From Nitrobacteraceae bacterium AZCC 2146 (GTDB lineage: Bacteria; Pseudomonadota; Alphaproteobacteria; Rhizobiales; Xanthobacteraceae), in contig JBAGRP010000001.1 in assembly GCA_036924855.1 (NCBI GenBank), positions 1,674,001-1,738,000 on the forward strand: a DNA stretch of 64,000 nucleotides, read 5' to 3'. Shown here piece by piece: positions 8,674-18,130 of this stretch. The notes below the pieces were generated by a model. The model ran no database searches. It was not told the origin of the DNA and saw only the letters and a program-made list of their open reading frames with translations. Position 1 is the first letter of the stretch, and the number at the start of each line of letters is the position of its first letter. The position numbers were made by a program, and so were the translations under genes.

Positions 8674-9336
8674 TCAGCGCCGCAAGATGTGATCGGCCGG
8701 AGGCCGACGCTGTTCCCAGCCGGCGCGCTCCAGTTCCGGCCGATCGTCCTCGATCTGCGGATAGCCGATGCAAAAATAACCGATCAGCCGCCATTCCACG
8801 GGAATATCGAGCGCTGTGACAATCTTGGCGGGATCGAGGATCGACACCCAGCCCATCCCGATGCCTTCGGCGCGCGCCGCAAGCCACAAAGTGGAGATCG
8901 CCGCCACCACGGAATAATCCGCCATCTCCGGCATGGTGCGACGGCCGAGGCCGTGGCCGATATCGGTTGTATGGTCTGCAAACACCGCGAGATGGCACGG
9001 CGCCTCACGCAGGCCGGCGAGCTTGAGGTTGGCGTAGCGCGCGGCCAATTCACCCGCGTACGCGTTCAGCGCATCGGCGTTGCAGGCGCTGAAATTTTCT
9101 TGAACCGCCTGCCGGCGCGCGGGCTCATCGACAATGACGAAACGCCATGGCTGGCTCAGGCCAACCGACGGCGCGAGGCACGCGGTCTCGATCAGGCGTT
9201 CCAGCGCGCCATCAGGCAACGGATCGGTCTTGAAGCGCCTGACGTCGCGGCGCCACGCGAACAGGTCATGCAAGCGGGCGCGGAAGGCGTCATCGAAGTC
9301 TGGCGAAGCCAACGCCGCACTTTCGGGAATCGGCAA
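8674..9336 (-). CDS. bluB: 5,6-dimethylbenzimidazole synthase
   Basis: This 220-residue flavin-destructase of the nitroreductase fold converts FMNH2 and oxygen to 5,6-dimethylbenzimidazole, the lower ligand of vitamin B12. The diagnostic stretches are RRDVRRFKTDPLP (about 29-41), the nucleotide-binding APSVGLSQPWRFV (about 56-68), GLGRRTMPEM and the C-terminal IGYPQIEDDRPELE. The start is TTG at 9334-9336, with GGAAGAG seven bases upstream; no ATG is available in the conserved N-terminus. The start lies four bases beyond the rluC-like stop, so it is probably co-transcribed with that gene. No cobalamin riboswitch is visible, and other B12 genes are not in the window. Confidence 0.92.
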   Translation of the reverse strand: MPIPESAALASPDFDDAFRARLHDLFAWRRDVRRFKTDPLPDGALERLIETACLAPSVGLSQPWRFVIVDEPARRQAVQENFSACNADALNAYAGELAARYANLKLAGLREAPCHLAVFADHTTDIGHGLGRRTMPEMADYSVVAAISTLWLAARAEGIGMGWVSILDPAKIVTALDIPVEWRLIGYFCIGYPQIEDDRPELERAGWEQRRPPADHILRR

Positions 9337-9340
9337 CGCC

Positions 9341-10960
9341 CTACTCTTCCGGCGCGTTCTCGATCGGATCGAAGCGGTCGGCCTCGAGCCCGAGCAGATT
9401 CCAGGTCTGCAGCATGTGCGGCGGCAGTGGCGCGGTAGCGTCGATGAAGCCGCCGCGCGGATGCGGCACGACGATGCGGCGTGCCAAGAGATGCAGCTTC
9501 TTCTGGATGCCGCCGGGCAACTGCCAGTTTTCCTTGTTGAAGTATTTTGGATCGCCGACGATGGCGTGATCGATATGCGCCATATGGGCGCGGAGCTGAT
9601 GGGTGCGACCCGTCACCGGCTTCAGCGACACCCAGGCCAGCTTCTGCGCCGAGGTTTCCACCACCGCGTAGTAAGTCACGGCGTGGCTGGCGCCCTCGTC
9701 GCCGTGATTGGCGACGCGCATGATGGTGTCTTCCTCGTTCTCTTCCTTGGCGAGGTAGGTCGAGATGCGGCCCTGCTTCGGCTTCGGCACGCCGGCCACC
9801 AGCGCCCAGTAGATTTTTCGCGCCGAGCGTTCGCGAAACGAGCCGGTCAGTTTTGTCGCGGCAAAGCGCGTCTTGGCGATCAGGAGGCAGCCCGCGGTGT
9901 CCTTGTCGAGGCGATGCACGAGGCGCGGCTTCTGGCCCTTGGCGTCGCGCATCACTTCGAGCATGCCGTCGACATGACGCGTGGTGCCGGAGCCGCCCTG
10001 CACGGCGAGGCCGGCGGGCTTGTTCAGCACCATCACGTCGGCGTCCTCGAACAGGATCATCTCCTTGAGGGTCTCGAGCGTCTTGGTGGCCGCTTCGGAC
10101 AACTCGCCGCCGCCGACCTTGGGCGTATCGAGCTTCAGCGGCGGAATCCGGACGGTCTGCCCCTCCTCCAGCCGGTCCTTGCTGTCGGCGCGCTTGCCGT
10201 TCACCCGCAGCTCGCCTTTGCGGACGATGCGCTGGATGTGGGAAAATGACAGGCCGGCAAACCGCGCCTCGAGGAAACGATCGACACGCATGCCGTTTTC
10301 GTCCGCCGTCACGATGACGGTCTGCACCGCGGTCGGCAGCGGCGCCGGTTCGACTACAACCTTGGGCTCCGGAACGAATGTCTCGGGATCGTAAGGCGGA
10401 CGTTTCGACTCGCGCGGCTCGCGCGGCGCCGACCCATACCGTGGCGGCGCCTTGCCGGGACGAAAGCCCGGACGGTCATTGCCGGGACGCTCCAAGCGCT
10501 GCGGGCGCTCGGATCGTTCGGGGCGCTCACCACGCGGCGCACGTTCCGGGCGCTCGAAGCGCGCGGCGCGAGGCTCCCGTTCGCCCCATTCGGAGCGCTC
10601 GGGGCCGGCGCCGGCGCGGCCGCGCGGCGCACGCGTCCCCTGCGGGCGATCGCCATAGGCGCGGTCGGATGCGGAGCGCTCGGGGCGCTCCGAACGTCCA
10701 GCCGGGCGCTCGGACCGCTCAAAGCGCTCCGGGCGTTCACCCGACCGCTCACGTGGCGGGCGCGCGCTCATCGGGCGGTCGCTACTGATGCGGCCGGCCT
10801 TGCCGAACGACGGCCGGTCACCAGCTGAGCGGTCGGATTTGGGCCGCGAGGTCTTGGAGCCGGTCGTCGTCGTGCCGGCGGTCTTGGGGCGCCCACCCTT
10901 GCCGCGCGCGCCGGCGGGGCCGCGGGATTTGGCGAGGGGTTTCTTTTCGCGACGGCTCAT
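9341..10960 (-). CDS. RluC/RluD-type 23S rRNA pseudouridine synthase with Arg-rich N-terminal extension
   Basis: The 539-residue protein starts at the ATG at 10958-10960, with GGAG upstream. Residues 1 to about 215 form a low-complexity extension of Arg, Glu, Pro and Ser with many ERPERSER-type repeats. An S4 RNA-binding domain follows at about 224-271 (VDRFLEARFAGLSFSHIQR), then the catalytic domain with HRLDKDTAGCLL, where Asp352 is the expected nucleophile. RluC modifies uridines 955, 2504 and 2580 of 23S rRNA and RluD modifies 1911, 1915 and 1917; the sequence favours the RluC type. The usual length is about 320 residues, so the tail is a large addition and may bind RNA. It precedes bluB in the same transcript. 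Confidence 0.9.
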   Translation of the reverse strand: MSRREKKPLAKSRGPAGARGKGGRPKTAGTTTTGSKTSRPKSDRSAGDRPSFGKAGRISSDRPMSARPPRERSGERPERFERSERPAGRSERPERSASDRAYGDRPQGTRAPRGRAGAGPERSEWGEREPRAARFERPERAPRGERPERSERPQRLERPGNDRPGFRPGKAPPRYGSAPREPRESKRPPYDPETFVPEPKVVVEPAPLPTAVQTVIVTADENGMRVDRFLEARFAGLSFSHIQRIVRKGELRVNGKRADSKDRLEEGQTVRIPPLKLDTPKVGGGELSEAATKTLETLKEMILFEDADVMVLNKPAGLAVQGGSGTTRHVDGMLEVMRDAKGQKPRLVHRLDKDTAGCLLIAKTRFAATKLTGSFRERSARKIYWALVAGVPKPKQGRISTYLAKEENEEDTIMRVANHGDEGASHAVTYYAVVETSAQKLAWVSLKPVTGRTHQLRAHMAHIDHAIVGDPKYFNKENWQLPGGIQKKLHLLARRIVVPHPRGGFIDATAPLPPHMLQTWNLLGLEADRFDPIENAPEE

Positions 10961-11084
10961 GGGGCAGCTCCGGGAGAATGGCTGTGCGTAGCGCATATGC
11001 CGCTCAGGGTCACTGTGAAATTGCCTTTCAGGGCAAACGTTTACGTTCTCGCGGCGGCAAAAGCCCGAGTTTTGCGGATAGTTT

Positions 11085-11440
11085 CCCCTCAAAACCATGA
11101 AGGGGGCAGCGCGCCGAAAGGCGCAAGGTGGACTTGGTCGCGATCCGCTCCACCGCATCGGCGACAAAGCTGAGACCGCGCAACGCCTTTCGGCGCGCCA
11201 CCGCGGCGATTTCTGTCCCTGGGGCCGTACTTCCGGGTACTGGGCATCTATCCAGCCGGCTTTCGCCCGCCTTCACCCGCACCCGTCCAGCCGTCAAAGC
11301 GGCAGAGCCCCGTAGTGGGCCCGGACGACTACCCAGGGCCTCCCGAGTGCGCGGGGATACGTCCTCCCCACGCCCGCAGGCGCCGCCTCCCGCCCCACTC
11401 CAAGACGCCTCATGAAGCGCCCCCTCGTGAACGGGACGGA
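11085..11440. repeat. GC-rich non-coding element, candidate dispersed repeat or structured RNA
   Basis: A block of about 355 bases between rluC and rarA has no plausible gene: all frames give compositionally odd, unrelated peptides. It has short hairpins such as GCGCC-GAAA-GGCGC near its left end and a sharp change to AT-rich sequence at about 11440. Its wording (CAAAGCGGCAGAGCCCC, then CACGCCCGCAGGCGCCGCC) resembles a block I associate with many Bradyrhizobium-group genomes, where it is often mis-called as small ORFs. That resemblance is recollection, not a search result. Orientation and function are unknown. Confidence 0.4.
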
Positions 11441-11511
11441 TTTAGATTATATTCTTATAGGAATACTATCAATAGGAGGCGGATAAGATATTTGCGTGAA
11501 ACAATACCACC

Positions 11512-11671
11512 CTCGTGTCCCGCACGCGGTGCGGCACTCTTGTGCCGCTCCGCAGATGCGGGACCCATACTTACTGCGCGATGGACCCCGGATCAGCAGC
11601 GCACCACGCTGCCTAACGATGCTTCGCATCGTCAGGAGCAGCGCGTTGCGCAGCATCCGGGGAACGAGACT
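11512..11671. repeat. Long imperfect palindromic intergenic repeat
   Basis: A composite palindrome is bounded by CTCGT and ACGAG. Its first arm (11517-11564) pairs GTCCCGCA with TGCGGGAC and continues inward with GCGGCAC-TCTT-GTGCCGC. The second arm is closed by CCCCGGAT (11586-11593) and ATCCGGGG (11655-11662), with an internal ACGATGC-TTC-GCATCGT hairpin. This is the architecture of REP-like elements in the Rhodopseudomonas/Bradyrhizobium group. No coding potential. Confidence 0.65.
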
Positions 11672-11683
11672 GAGCAAGCGCAG

Positions 11684-11709
11684 CCCGGATGAGCGAAGCG
11701 ACATCCGGG
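11684..11709. repeat. Short REP-like palindrome
   Basis: CCCGGATG at 11684-11691 pairs with CATCCGGG at 11702-11709 around a GCGAAGCG-type loop. The CCCGGATGAGCGAAGC wording is a common intergenic palindrome type in this bacterial family. It lies between two larger palindromic elements. Confidence 0.6.
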
Positions 11710-11765
11710 ATATTCCCATCGCAGCGGCTCCCGCATATCGCTGCGCTCATGCCGGCTACTTACGC

Positions 11766-11883
11766 GTCATTCCGGGGCGCGGATTGAGCGCCGACAGGCG
11801 CTGAATCCGCGAACCCGGAATCTCGAGATTCCGGGTCCGCACTTCGGTCGGCTAACGCCGACCCAAGTGCGTCCCGGAATGAC
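11766..11883. repeat. Cloverleaf-like palindromic repeat
   Basis: An 118-base element is closed by GTCATTCCGGG (11766-11776) and CCCGGAATGAC (11873-11883). Inside it are three consecutive self-complementary arms. Arm one pairs GCGGATT and AGCGCC with GGCGCT and AATCCGC. Arm two is CCCGGAATCT-CG-AGATTCCGGG. Arm three pairs GCACTT and GGTCGGC with GCCGACC and AAGTGC. The whole can fold into a four-armed cloverleaf in either strand. It ends about 30 bases from the rarA stop and could also serve as a transcription end. Confidence 0.7.
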
Positions 11884-11915
11884 AATGGTTGTCATCGACG
11901 CTCGCCGGTCAAACC

Positions 11916-13240
11916 TCACCCCTTCGCGTTGCGCAGCTTCGCCCAGTAATCCAGCCGCTTGCGGATCTCGCGCTCGAAGCCGCGGTCCGGGGGATCGTAG
12001 AAGGTCTGGCGGCCCAGCGCTTCCGGGAAGTAGTCCTGCCCGGAAAAGGCTTCGGGGGTGTCGTGGTCGTACTGGTAGCCGCCGCCGTAGCCTTCGGATT
12101 TCATCAGCTGGGTCGGCGAATTCAGGATGTGTTTGGGCGGCAGCAGCGAGCCGCCCTCCTTGGCGGCGCGCATCGCCGCCTTGTAGGCGGTGTAGACCGC
12201 GTTGGATTTCGGCGCGGTGGCGATGTAGACGACCGCCTGCGCGATCGCCAGCTCCCCCTCGGGATGGCCGAGGAAGTCATAGGCATCCTTGGCGGCGTTG
12301 CAGATCACCAGCGCCTGCGGATCGGCCAGGCCGATATCCTCAACCGCCATCCGGACCACGCGCCGCGCCAGGAACAGCGGGTCCTCGCCGGCATCCAGCA
12401 TCCGGCACAGATAATACAGCGCCGCGTCAGGATCGGAGCCCCGCACCGACTTATGCAGCGCCGAGATCAGGTTGTAATGGCCATCGGCGGATTTGTCGTA
12501 GATCGGCGCGCGACGCTGCAGGATGTCCTGCAGCTGTACGGCATCGAACACCTCGTTGGCGCGGGCGGCGCGCCAGACCTCTTCGGCCAGAGTCAGCGCG
12601 GCGCGGCCATCGCCATCGGCCATCCGCACCAGCACGGCGCGGGCCTCCGCGTCGAGCGGCAGCTTCTTGCCTTCGACGCGTTCGGCATGGGCGTAGAGCT
12701 GTTCGATCGCCGCTGCATCGAGCGACTGAAACACCAGCACCCGCGCCCGTGACAAAAGCGCGGCGTTGAGTTCGAACGACGGGTTTTCCGTGGTGGCACC
12801 GACCAGCACCACGGTGCCGTCTTCCATCACAGGCAGAAATGAGTCCTGCTGAGTGCGGTTGAAACGATGTACCTCATCGACGAACAGCAGCGTCCCCTTG
12901 CCCAATTCGCGGCGGGCGCGGGCGGCCTCAAACACCTTCTTCAGGTCGGCGACCCCGGAGAACACTGCCGAGATCTGCTCGAAATGCAGCTCGGTGGCGT
13001 CCGCCAATAGCCGCGCCACGGTGGTCTTGCCGGTGCCGGGCGGGCCCCAGAACACCAGCGAGCCCAGCGTGCGGGTCTCCAGCATGCGCGTCAGCGCGCC
13101 ATCCGGCCCGAGGATGTGGTCCTGGCCGACGACCTCCGACAGCACGCGCGGCCGCAGCCGGTCCGGCAGCGGACGCGGCGCGTCCTGCTCCATTCCAGCA
13201 GCGGCGAACAGGTTGGCCGATGGATTCGGGTGCTTCGGGC

Positions 13241-13244
<4 letters not shown>
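11916..13244 (-). CDS. rarA: Replication-associated recombination protein A (AAA+ ATPase)
   Basis: The 442-residue protein starts at the ATG at 13242-13244, which overlaps the upstream protease stop by four bases (ATGA). A longer frame is open to 13298 but lies inside the protease gene. Walker A is GPPGTGKTT at about 67-75 and Walker B FVDEVHRF at about 121-128; sensor residues follow in VGATTENPSFEL. The C-terminal part (SADGHYNLISALHKSVRGSDPDAALYYL in pieces, then AVYIATAPKSNAVYTAYK) is the RarA/MgsA/WRNIP1 tetramerisation region. The protein acts at stalled replication forks with the clamp and SSB. Coupling to a periplasmic protease gene is an odd pairing but the overlap is clear. Confidence 0.93.
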
Positions 13245-14650
<1,406 letters not shown>

Positions 14651-15094
14651 CAGGGCCTCTCAAGGAAATCGCCGGGAATATAGGCCGTTCGGCCCCGCAA
14701 TAGAAGAGCGCGTTACCGGTAATCCGGGCTCCCAGCCTTTTCCGACGCAGGGTCACGCGGGACGTGTCACGCTCATTAAGGCTGGCCGTTTCCGTATGCC
14801 TCCAATGCATCTTTCACATGATGAGCATCATACCGATGGCTCTCATCCAAATTCGTCGAACATACATTCTTGTGATGGGGCTATTCCCGCAAGCCTGGTT
14901 CCATGTCGCATCGCCGTCACGGATGCTTTTTAAGTTCGCCGCGATTTTCGATCGGTGGGGAAAGACGATCGTCATCCTCGAAAGACACAGTCTTTCGAAA
15001 TCATCATTTAACAACCGGGAAAAACAAAAAGGCCGCTTTCCTCGCACCAAGATTCGCGCGACCAATTGCCATTCGAATAACAAGGGGTGATCTC
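14651..15094. other. Divergent intergenic region between protease and porin
   Basis: These 444 bases hold no convincing gene; the frames present have no conserved motifs and no ribosome-binding sites. The region must contain promoters for both flanking genes. I could not pick out clear -35/-10 pairs, but a perfect 9-bp inverted repeat sits at 14978-14998, and AAGGGGTGA at 15082-15090 is the porin ribosome-binding site. Confidence 0.6.
14978..14998. promoter_or_regulatory. Perfect inverted repeat upstream of the porin gene
   Basis: TCGAAAGAC, a three-base spacer ACA and GTCTTTCGA form a perfect 9-bp inverted repeat about 97 bases before the porin start. It could be a regulator site or a leader stem-loop. 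No promoter elements close to it are convincing. Confidence 0.4.
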
Positions 15095-16573
15095 ATGTCG
15101 ATACCAAAACTGGGGACCGCAGCCGCGGTCGGCATTATCGGGATACTGGCGACGCTTCCGGCCCACGCCCAATCAGCCAACAGCGATACTGAAATCGTGC
15201 TGCTGAAACAGCAGCTCAAGCTGATGGAACAGAAGCTCGACAAGCTACAGAAGCAGACCCAGGCCAACACCGCGGCCGCGGCGACTGCCAACGCCAAAGC
15301 AGACGTCAAGGTCAACGCCGCCAATGCGAACGCTGCCTATCCGGTTAAAGGGGCTCCGATCACCGTCGCAGGCGCGATCGTCAAGATGCCGAACAACCGG
15401 CCGACGATCTGCACCGCGGACAACCTGAACTGCGTTGCCATCACCAGCCGTCTGCACTTCGACGCCGGCGGTTATGACTACCGCCCGAATACGGCATTGA
15501 CCGCTCCACAGACCGCGCAGAATGGCGTCAACGCCCGCCGCGCCCGCATCGGCCTGCTCGGCACCTTCAACGGCGATTGGGACTACGGCCTGATCTATGA
15601 CTTCGGCGGCTCGCAGGACGGAACCGGCACGCTCGAAAACGCCTACATCACCTACAAGGGAATCAAGAACCTCTACATCGATGGCGGCTACATCGACGTG
15701 CCCTATACGCTCGACGAAGCCACCAGCTCCAACAACATCACCTTCATGGAGCGCGCGTCGTCGCAGACGATCGCCACCAACATCGCGTCAGGTGATAACC
15801 GCTCGGCCTTCGGCTTCCACGCCAATGGCGACTGGTGGTGGGTTGGTTCATATGTGACCGGTCCGGCGTCGAACACTCCTCTCAACCATAGTCTGCGTCC
15901 GCAGGTCGGCGCTACGGCGCGCGGCCTGGTCGTACCGATCAACAACCAGTCCGGTTCGCTGATCCTTGGCGCCGATGCCCAGTTCCTGTTCGACACCGGC
16001 GGTGCCCCGAATACGAACACCTTGACGGCATTCAACGACCGCATCGAAATGCGCATCGATCCCGGCACCAATGCACTGCTCAACACCGGCGCCCTGCTCA
16101 ACGTCAAGAGCGCCCAGGTGTTCAGCGGCGAAGCGGCGGGCCAGATCGGCAGCTTCTATGCCCAGGGCGAATACTTCGACTACAGCATCAACCGGCTGAA
16201 CGGTCTCGGCGATCTGCACTTCAATGGTGGCTACGCTCAGGCGAGCTACGTGATCACCGGAGAACAGCGCAAGTACAACCCGGTCACCGGCTCCTACGGC
16301 GGCGTCATTCCGAAGAATCCCGCCAGCTGGGACCAGTACGGCTGGGGCGCATGGGAAATCGCGGCGCGCTACAGCCAGATCAAGCTCAACGATCTGAACG
16401 TACTCGGCGGCGAGTTGAAGAACACCACGGTGGCCGTCAACTGGTACGTCAACACAAACGTCCGCTTCATGTTCGACTGGGTGCACGGCCAGGTCGACAA
16501 GACCACGGCTGCCAATGCCGACATCGGCGCGCACTACGACGTGTTCGCGATGCGGACCCAGGTGGCGTTCTAA
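15095..16573 (+). CDS. OprP/OprO-type outer-membrane porin
   Basis: This 492-residue protein starts at the ATG at 15095 with an excellent AAGGGGTGA site four bases upstream; the frame is open further left but without conserved sequence. The signal peptide runs to about residue 26 (GILATLPAHAQ). A short coiled-coil segment follows (about 33-60, heptads of Leu, Gln and Lys), then an Ala/Asn/Lys linker, as in trimeric porins with a periplasmic coiled coil. The rest is beta-rich with alternating aromatic and charged residues and ends in MRTQVAF, the terminal Phe recognised by the BAM complex. Phosphate-selective porin family membership is suggested by RRARIGLLGTFNGDWDYGL; the substrate is not deducible. 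Its stop overlaps the HxlR gene stop. Confidence 0.85.
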   Translation: MSIPKLGTAAAVGIIGILATLPAHAQSANSDTEIVLLKQQLKLMEQKLDKLQKQTQANTAAAATANAKADVKVNAANANAAYPVKGAPITVAGAIVKMPNNRPTICTADNLNCVAITSRLHFDAGGYDYRPNTALTAPQTAQNGVNARRARIGLLGTFNGDWDYGLIYDFGGSQDGTGTLENAYITYKGIKNLYIDGGYIDVPYTLDEATSSNNITFMERASSQTIATNIASGDNRSAFGFHANGDWWWVGSYVTGPASNTPLNHSLRPQVGATARGLVVPINNQSGSLILGADAQFLFDTGGAPNTNTLTAFNDRIEMRIDPGTNALLNTGALLNVKSAQVFSGEAAGQIGSFYAQGEYFDYSINRLNGLGDLHFNGGYAQASYVITGEQRKYNPVTGSYGGVIPKNPASWDQYGWGAWEIAARYSQIKLNDLNVLGGELKNTTVAVNWYVNTNVRFMFDWVHGQVDKTTAANADIGAHYDVFAMRTQVAF

Positions 16574-16983
16574 GCGACCTTTCCGACCTCAGTTGGAGCA
16601 GCGTGAGCCGCTCCAACATCGTCTACCGCTTTACCTCCCGCAGGCGCCAGTTCGGCCCTGCGGGCACGGTGGTCTTCGCCCCAGCTTTTCAACGCATCGA
16701 TCACCGGCCGAAGTCGCAAGCCGGTCTCCGATAGCGCGTACTCCACACGCGGCGGAACTTCAGCAAACACCTTGCGCGTGACCAGGTCGTCATCTTCGAG
16801 CGCTCGCAATTGCTTGGTCAGCATCCGCTGGGTGATACCCGGCATGCGCTTGCGCAGCTCGCCGAACCGCAGCCGGCCGGCCTGCAAATGGTAGAGGATC
16901 ACGCCTTTCCATTTGCCATCGATCAGGTCGAGCGTGACCTCCACAGGACAGCCCGGCCCGCAGCCAAAATCACGTCGTTTCAT
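16570..16983 (-). CDS. HxlR family transcriptional regulator
   Basis: This 137-residue winged-helix regulator has a Cys close to the N-terminus (CGPGCPVE, residues 8-15) and the HxlR core: TLDLIDGKWKGVILYHL, RFGELRKRMPGITQRMLTKQLRALEDDDLV, then the wing PPRVEYALSETG. Members such as YodB and HypR sense quinones or oxidants through the N-terminal Cys. It is divergently arranged with a zinc-independent alcohol/quinone reductase gene, the usual target arrangement. A palindrome in the shared gap is the likely operator. The stop TAG interlocks with the porin stop at 16570-16573. The C-terminal 20 residues are Ala-rich and not conserved. Confidence 0.9.
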   Translation of the reverse strand: MKRRDFGCGPGCPVEVTLDLIDGKWKGVILYHLQAGRLRFGELRKRMPGITQRMLTKQLRALEDDDLVTRKVFAEVPPRVEYALSETGLRLRPVIDALKSWGEDHRARRAELAPAGGKAVDDVGAAHAAPTEVGKVA

Positions 16984-17030
16984 CAGTAAAATCCATTAGT
17001 ATCCAAACGGGGACTATATCCCTGAAATTA

Positions 17031-17048
17031 CCGTACTTGCAATTACGG
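17031..17048. promoter_or_regulatory. Candidate operator in the HxlR-dehydrogenase gap
   Basis: CCGTAC-TTGCAA-TTACGG is an 18-bp dyad with one mismatched pair, centred between the divergent genes, 53 bases before the dehydrogenase start and 47 bases before the regulator start. HxlR proteins bind such dyads as dimers. Assignment is by position only. Confidence 0.4.
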
Positions 17049-17101
17049 AGCTGGCGGGACAAGTAGCCGCTCACTGGCCAGGAACGCAATGGAGCACGCC
17101 A

Positions 17102-18115
17102 ATGAAGGCTGTCGGTTACAAGAAATCCCTCCCCATCGACGCCGCGGATGCGCTGATCGATTTTGAGGCCGCCAAACCGGAACCCAAGGGCCGCGATATT
17201 CGCGTCGCCGTAAAGGCGATTTCCGCCAACCCGGTCGACTACAAAGTTCGCAAGCGCGCCGCGCCGCCGGAAGGCGAAATCAAGATTCTCGGCTTCGACG
17301 CAGCCGGCATCGTTGATGCCGTCGGGTCCGACGTGACGTTGTTCAAGCCTGGAGACGAGGTCTATTACGCCGGCTCGATCCAGCGCCAGGGCACCAACTC
17401 GGAATTCCATCTGGTCGATGAACGCATCGTCGGCCGCAAGCCGACAACGCTGTCGTTCGCGCAGGCGGCTGCGCTGCCGCTGACCTCGATCACCGCCTGG
17501 GAACTACTTTTCGATCGTCTGGGCGCAGTGCCCGGCAAAAGCGTCGATCCGCGCACGCTGCTGATCATCGGTGGCGCCGGCGGCGTCGGCTCGATCCTGA
17601 TCCAGCTCGCACGCCGCCTCACTGGCCTCACCGTGGTCGCGACAGCATCCCGGCCGGAAACAACCAAATGGTGCCTCGACCTCGGTGCCCATGCCGTCAT
17701 TGATCATTCCAAACCGATGAAGGACCAGATCGAAAAATTGAAACTCCCGCCGGTTGGCCTGATCGCGAGTCTCACATCCACCGATCGGCACTACAAGGCG
17801 CTGGCTGACATCATCGCGCCACAGGGAAAATATGGGCTTATCGACGATCCCGCGGAATTCAATGTGTCGGTGTTCAAGGGCAAAGCGGTCTCGATTCACT
17901 GGGAATCGATGTTCACCCGCAGTTCGTTCCAGACCGCTGACATGATCGGCCAGCATGCACTGCTCAACGACGTCGCCGATCTGATCGACAAGGGCGTGCT
18001 GCGCACCACACTCGACAAAACCTTCGGCACCATCAACGCCGCCAATCTGAAACGCGCGCATGCCCTACTGGAGTCCGGCAAGTCGCTCGGCAAGATCGTG
18101 CTGGAAGGCTGGTAG
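17102..18115 (+). CDS. Zinc-independent alcohol dehydrogenase / NADPH:quinone reductase family protein
   Basis: This 337-residue medium-chain dehydrogenase/reductase has GGAG eight bases before the ATG. The N-terminal GroES-like half includes KAISANPVDYKVRKRA, LGFDAAGIVDAVGSDVTLFKPGDEV and YYAGSIQRQGTNSEFHLVDE. The Rossmann half has GGAGGVGSILIQLAR at about 159-173 and VDLG-type continuation CLDLGAHAVIDH. The four structural-zinc Cys residues are absent, as in the ZADH/quinone reductase branch (YhdH-, QorB- or AdhP-like proteins annotated as zinc-binding only by homology). It probably reduces quinones or enals with NADPH. Divergence from an HxlR regulator suggests induction by electrophilic compounds. 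Confidence 0.88.
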   Translation: MKAVGYKKSLPIDAADALIDFEAAKPEPKGRDIRVAVKAISANPVDYKVRKRAAPPEGEIKILGFDAAGIVDAVGSDVTLFKPGDEVYYAGSIQRQGTNSEFHLVDERIVGRKPTTLSFAQAAALPLTSITAWELLFDRLGAVPGKSVDPRTLLIIGGAGGVGSILIQLARRLTGLTVVATASRPETTKWCLDLGAHAVIDHSKPMKDQIEKLKLPPVGLIASLTSTDRHYKALADIIAPQGKYGLIDDPAEFNVSVFKGKAVSIHWESMFTRSSFQTADMIGQHALLNDVADLIDKGVLRTTLDKTFGTINAANLKRAHALLESGKSLGKIVLEGW

Positions 18116-18130
18116 GCGCAGCCAGACCAG

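Noticed and set aside
9337..9600. A cobalamin riboswitch controlling bluB
   Set aside because: The bases before bluB are the coding end of the pseudouridine synthase, leaving no leader for a riboswitch.
10378..10788. Possible CRISPR-like or tandem repeat array
   Set aside because: The repeats are the DNA of the Arg/Glu/Pro tail of the pseudouridine synthase, in frame and irregular in spacing, with no spacers.
11315..11692. Several small open frames in the 11-11.9 kb gap
   Set aside because: They run through palindromic repeats and a GC-rich block, giving Arg/Pro-rich peptides without similarity to known families.
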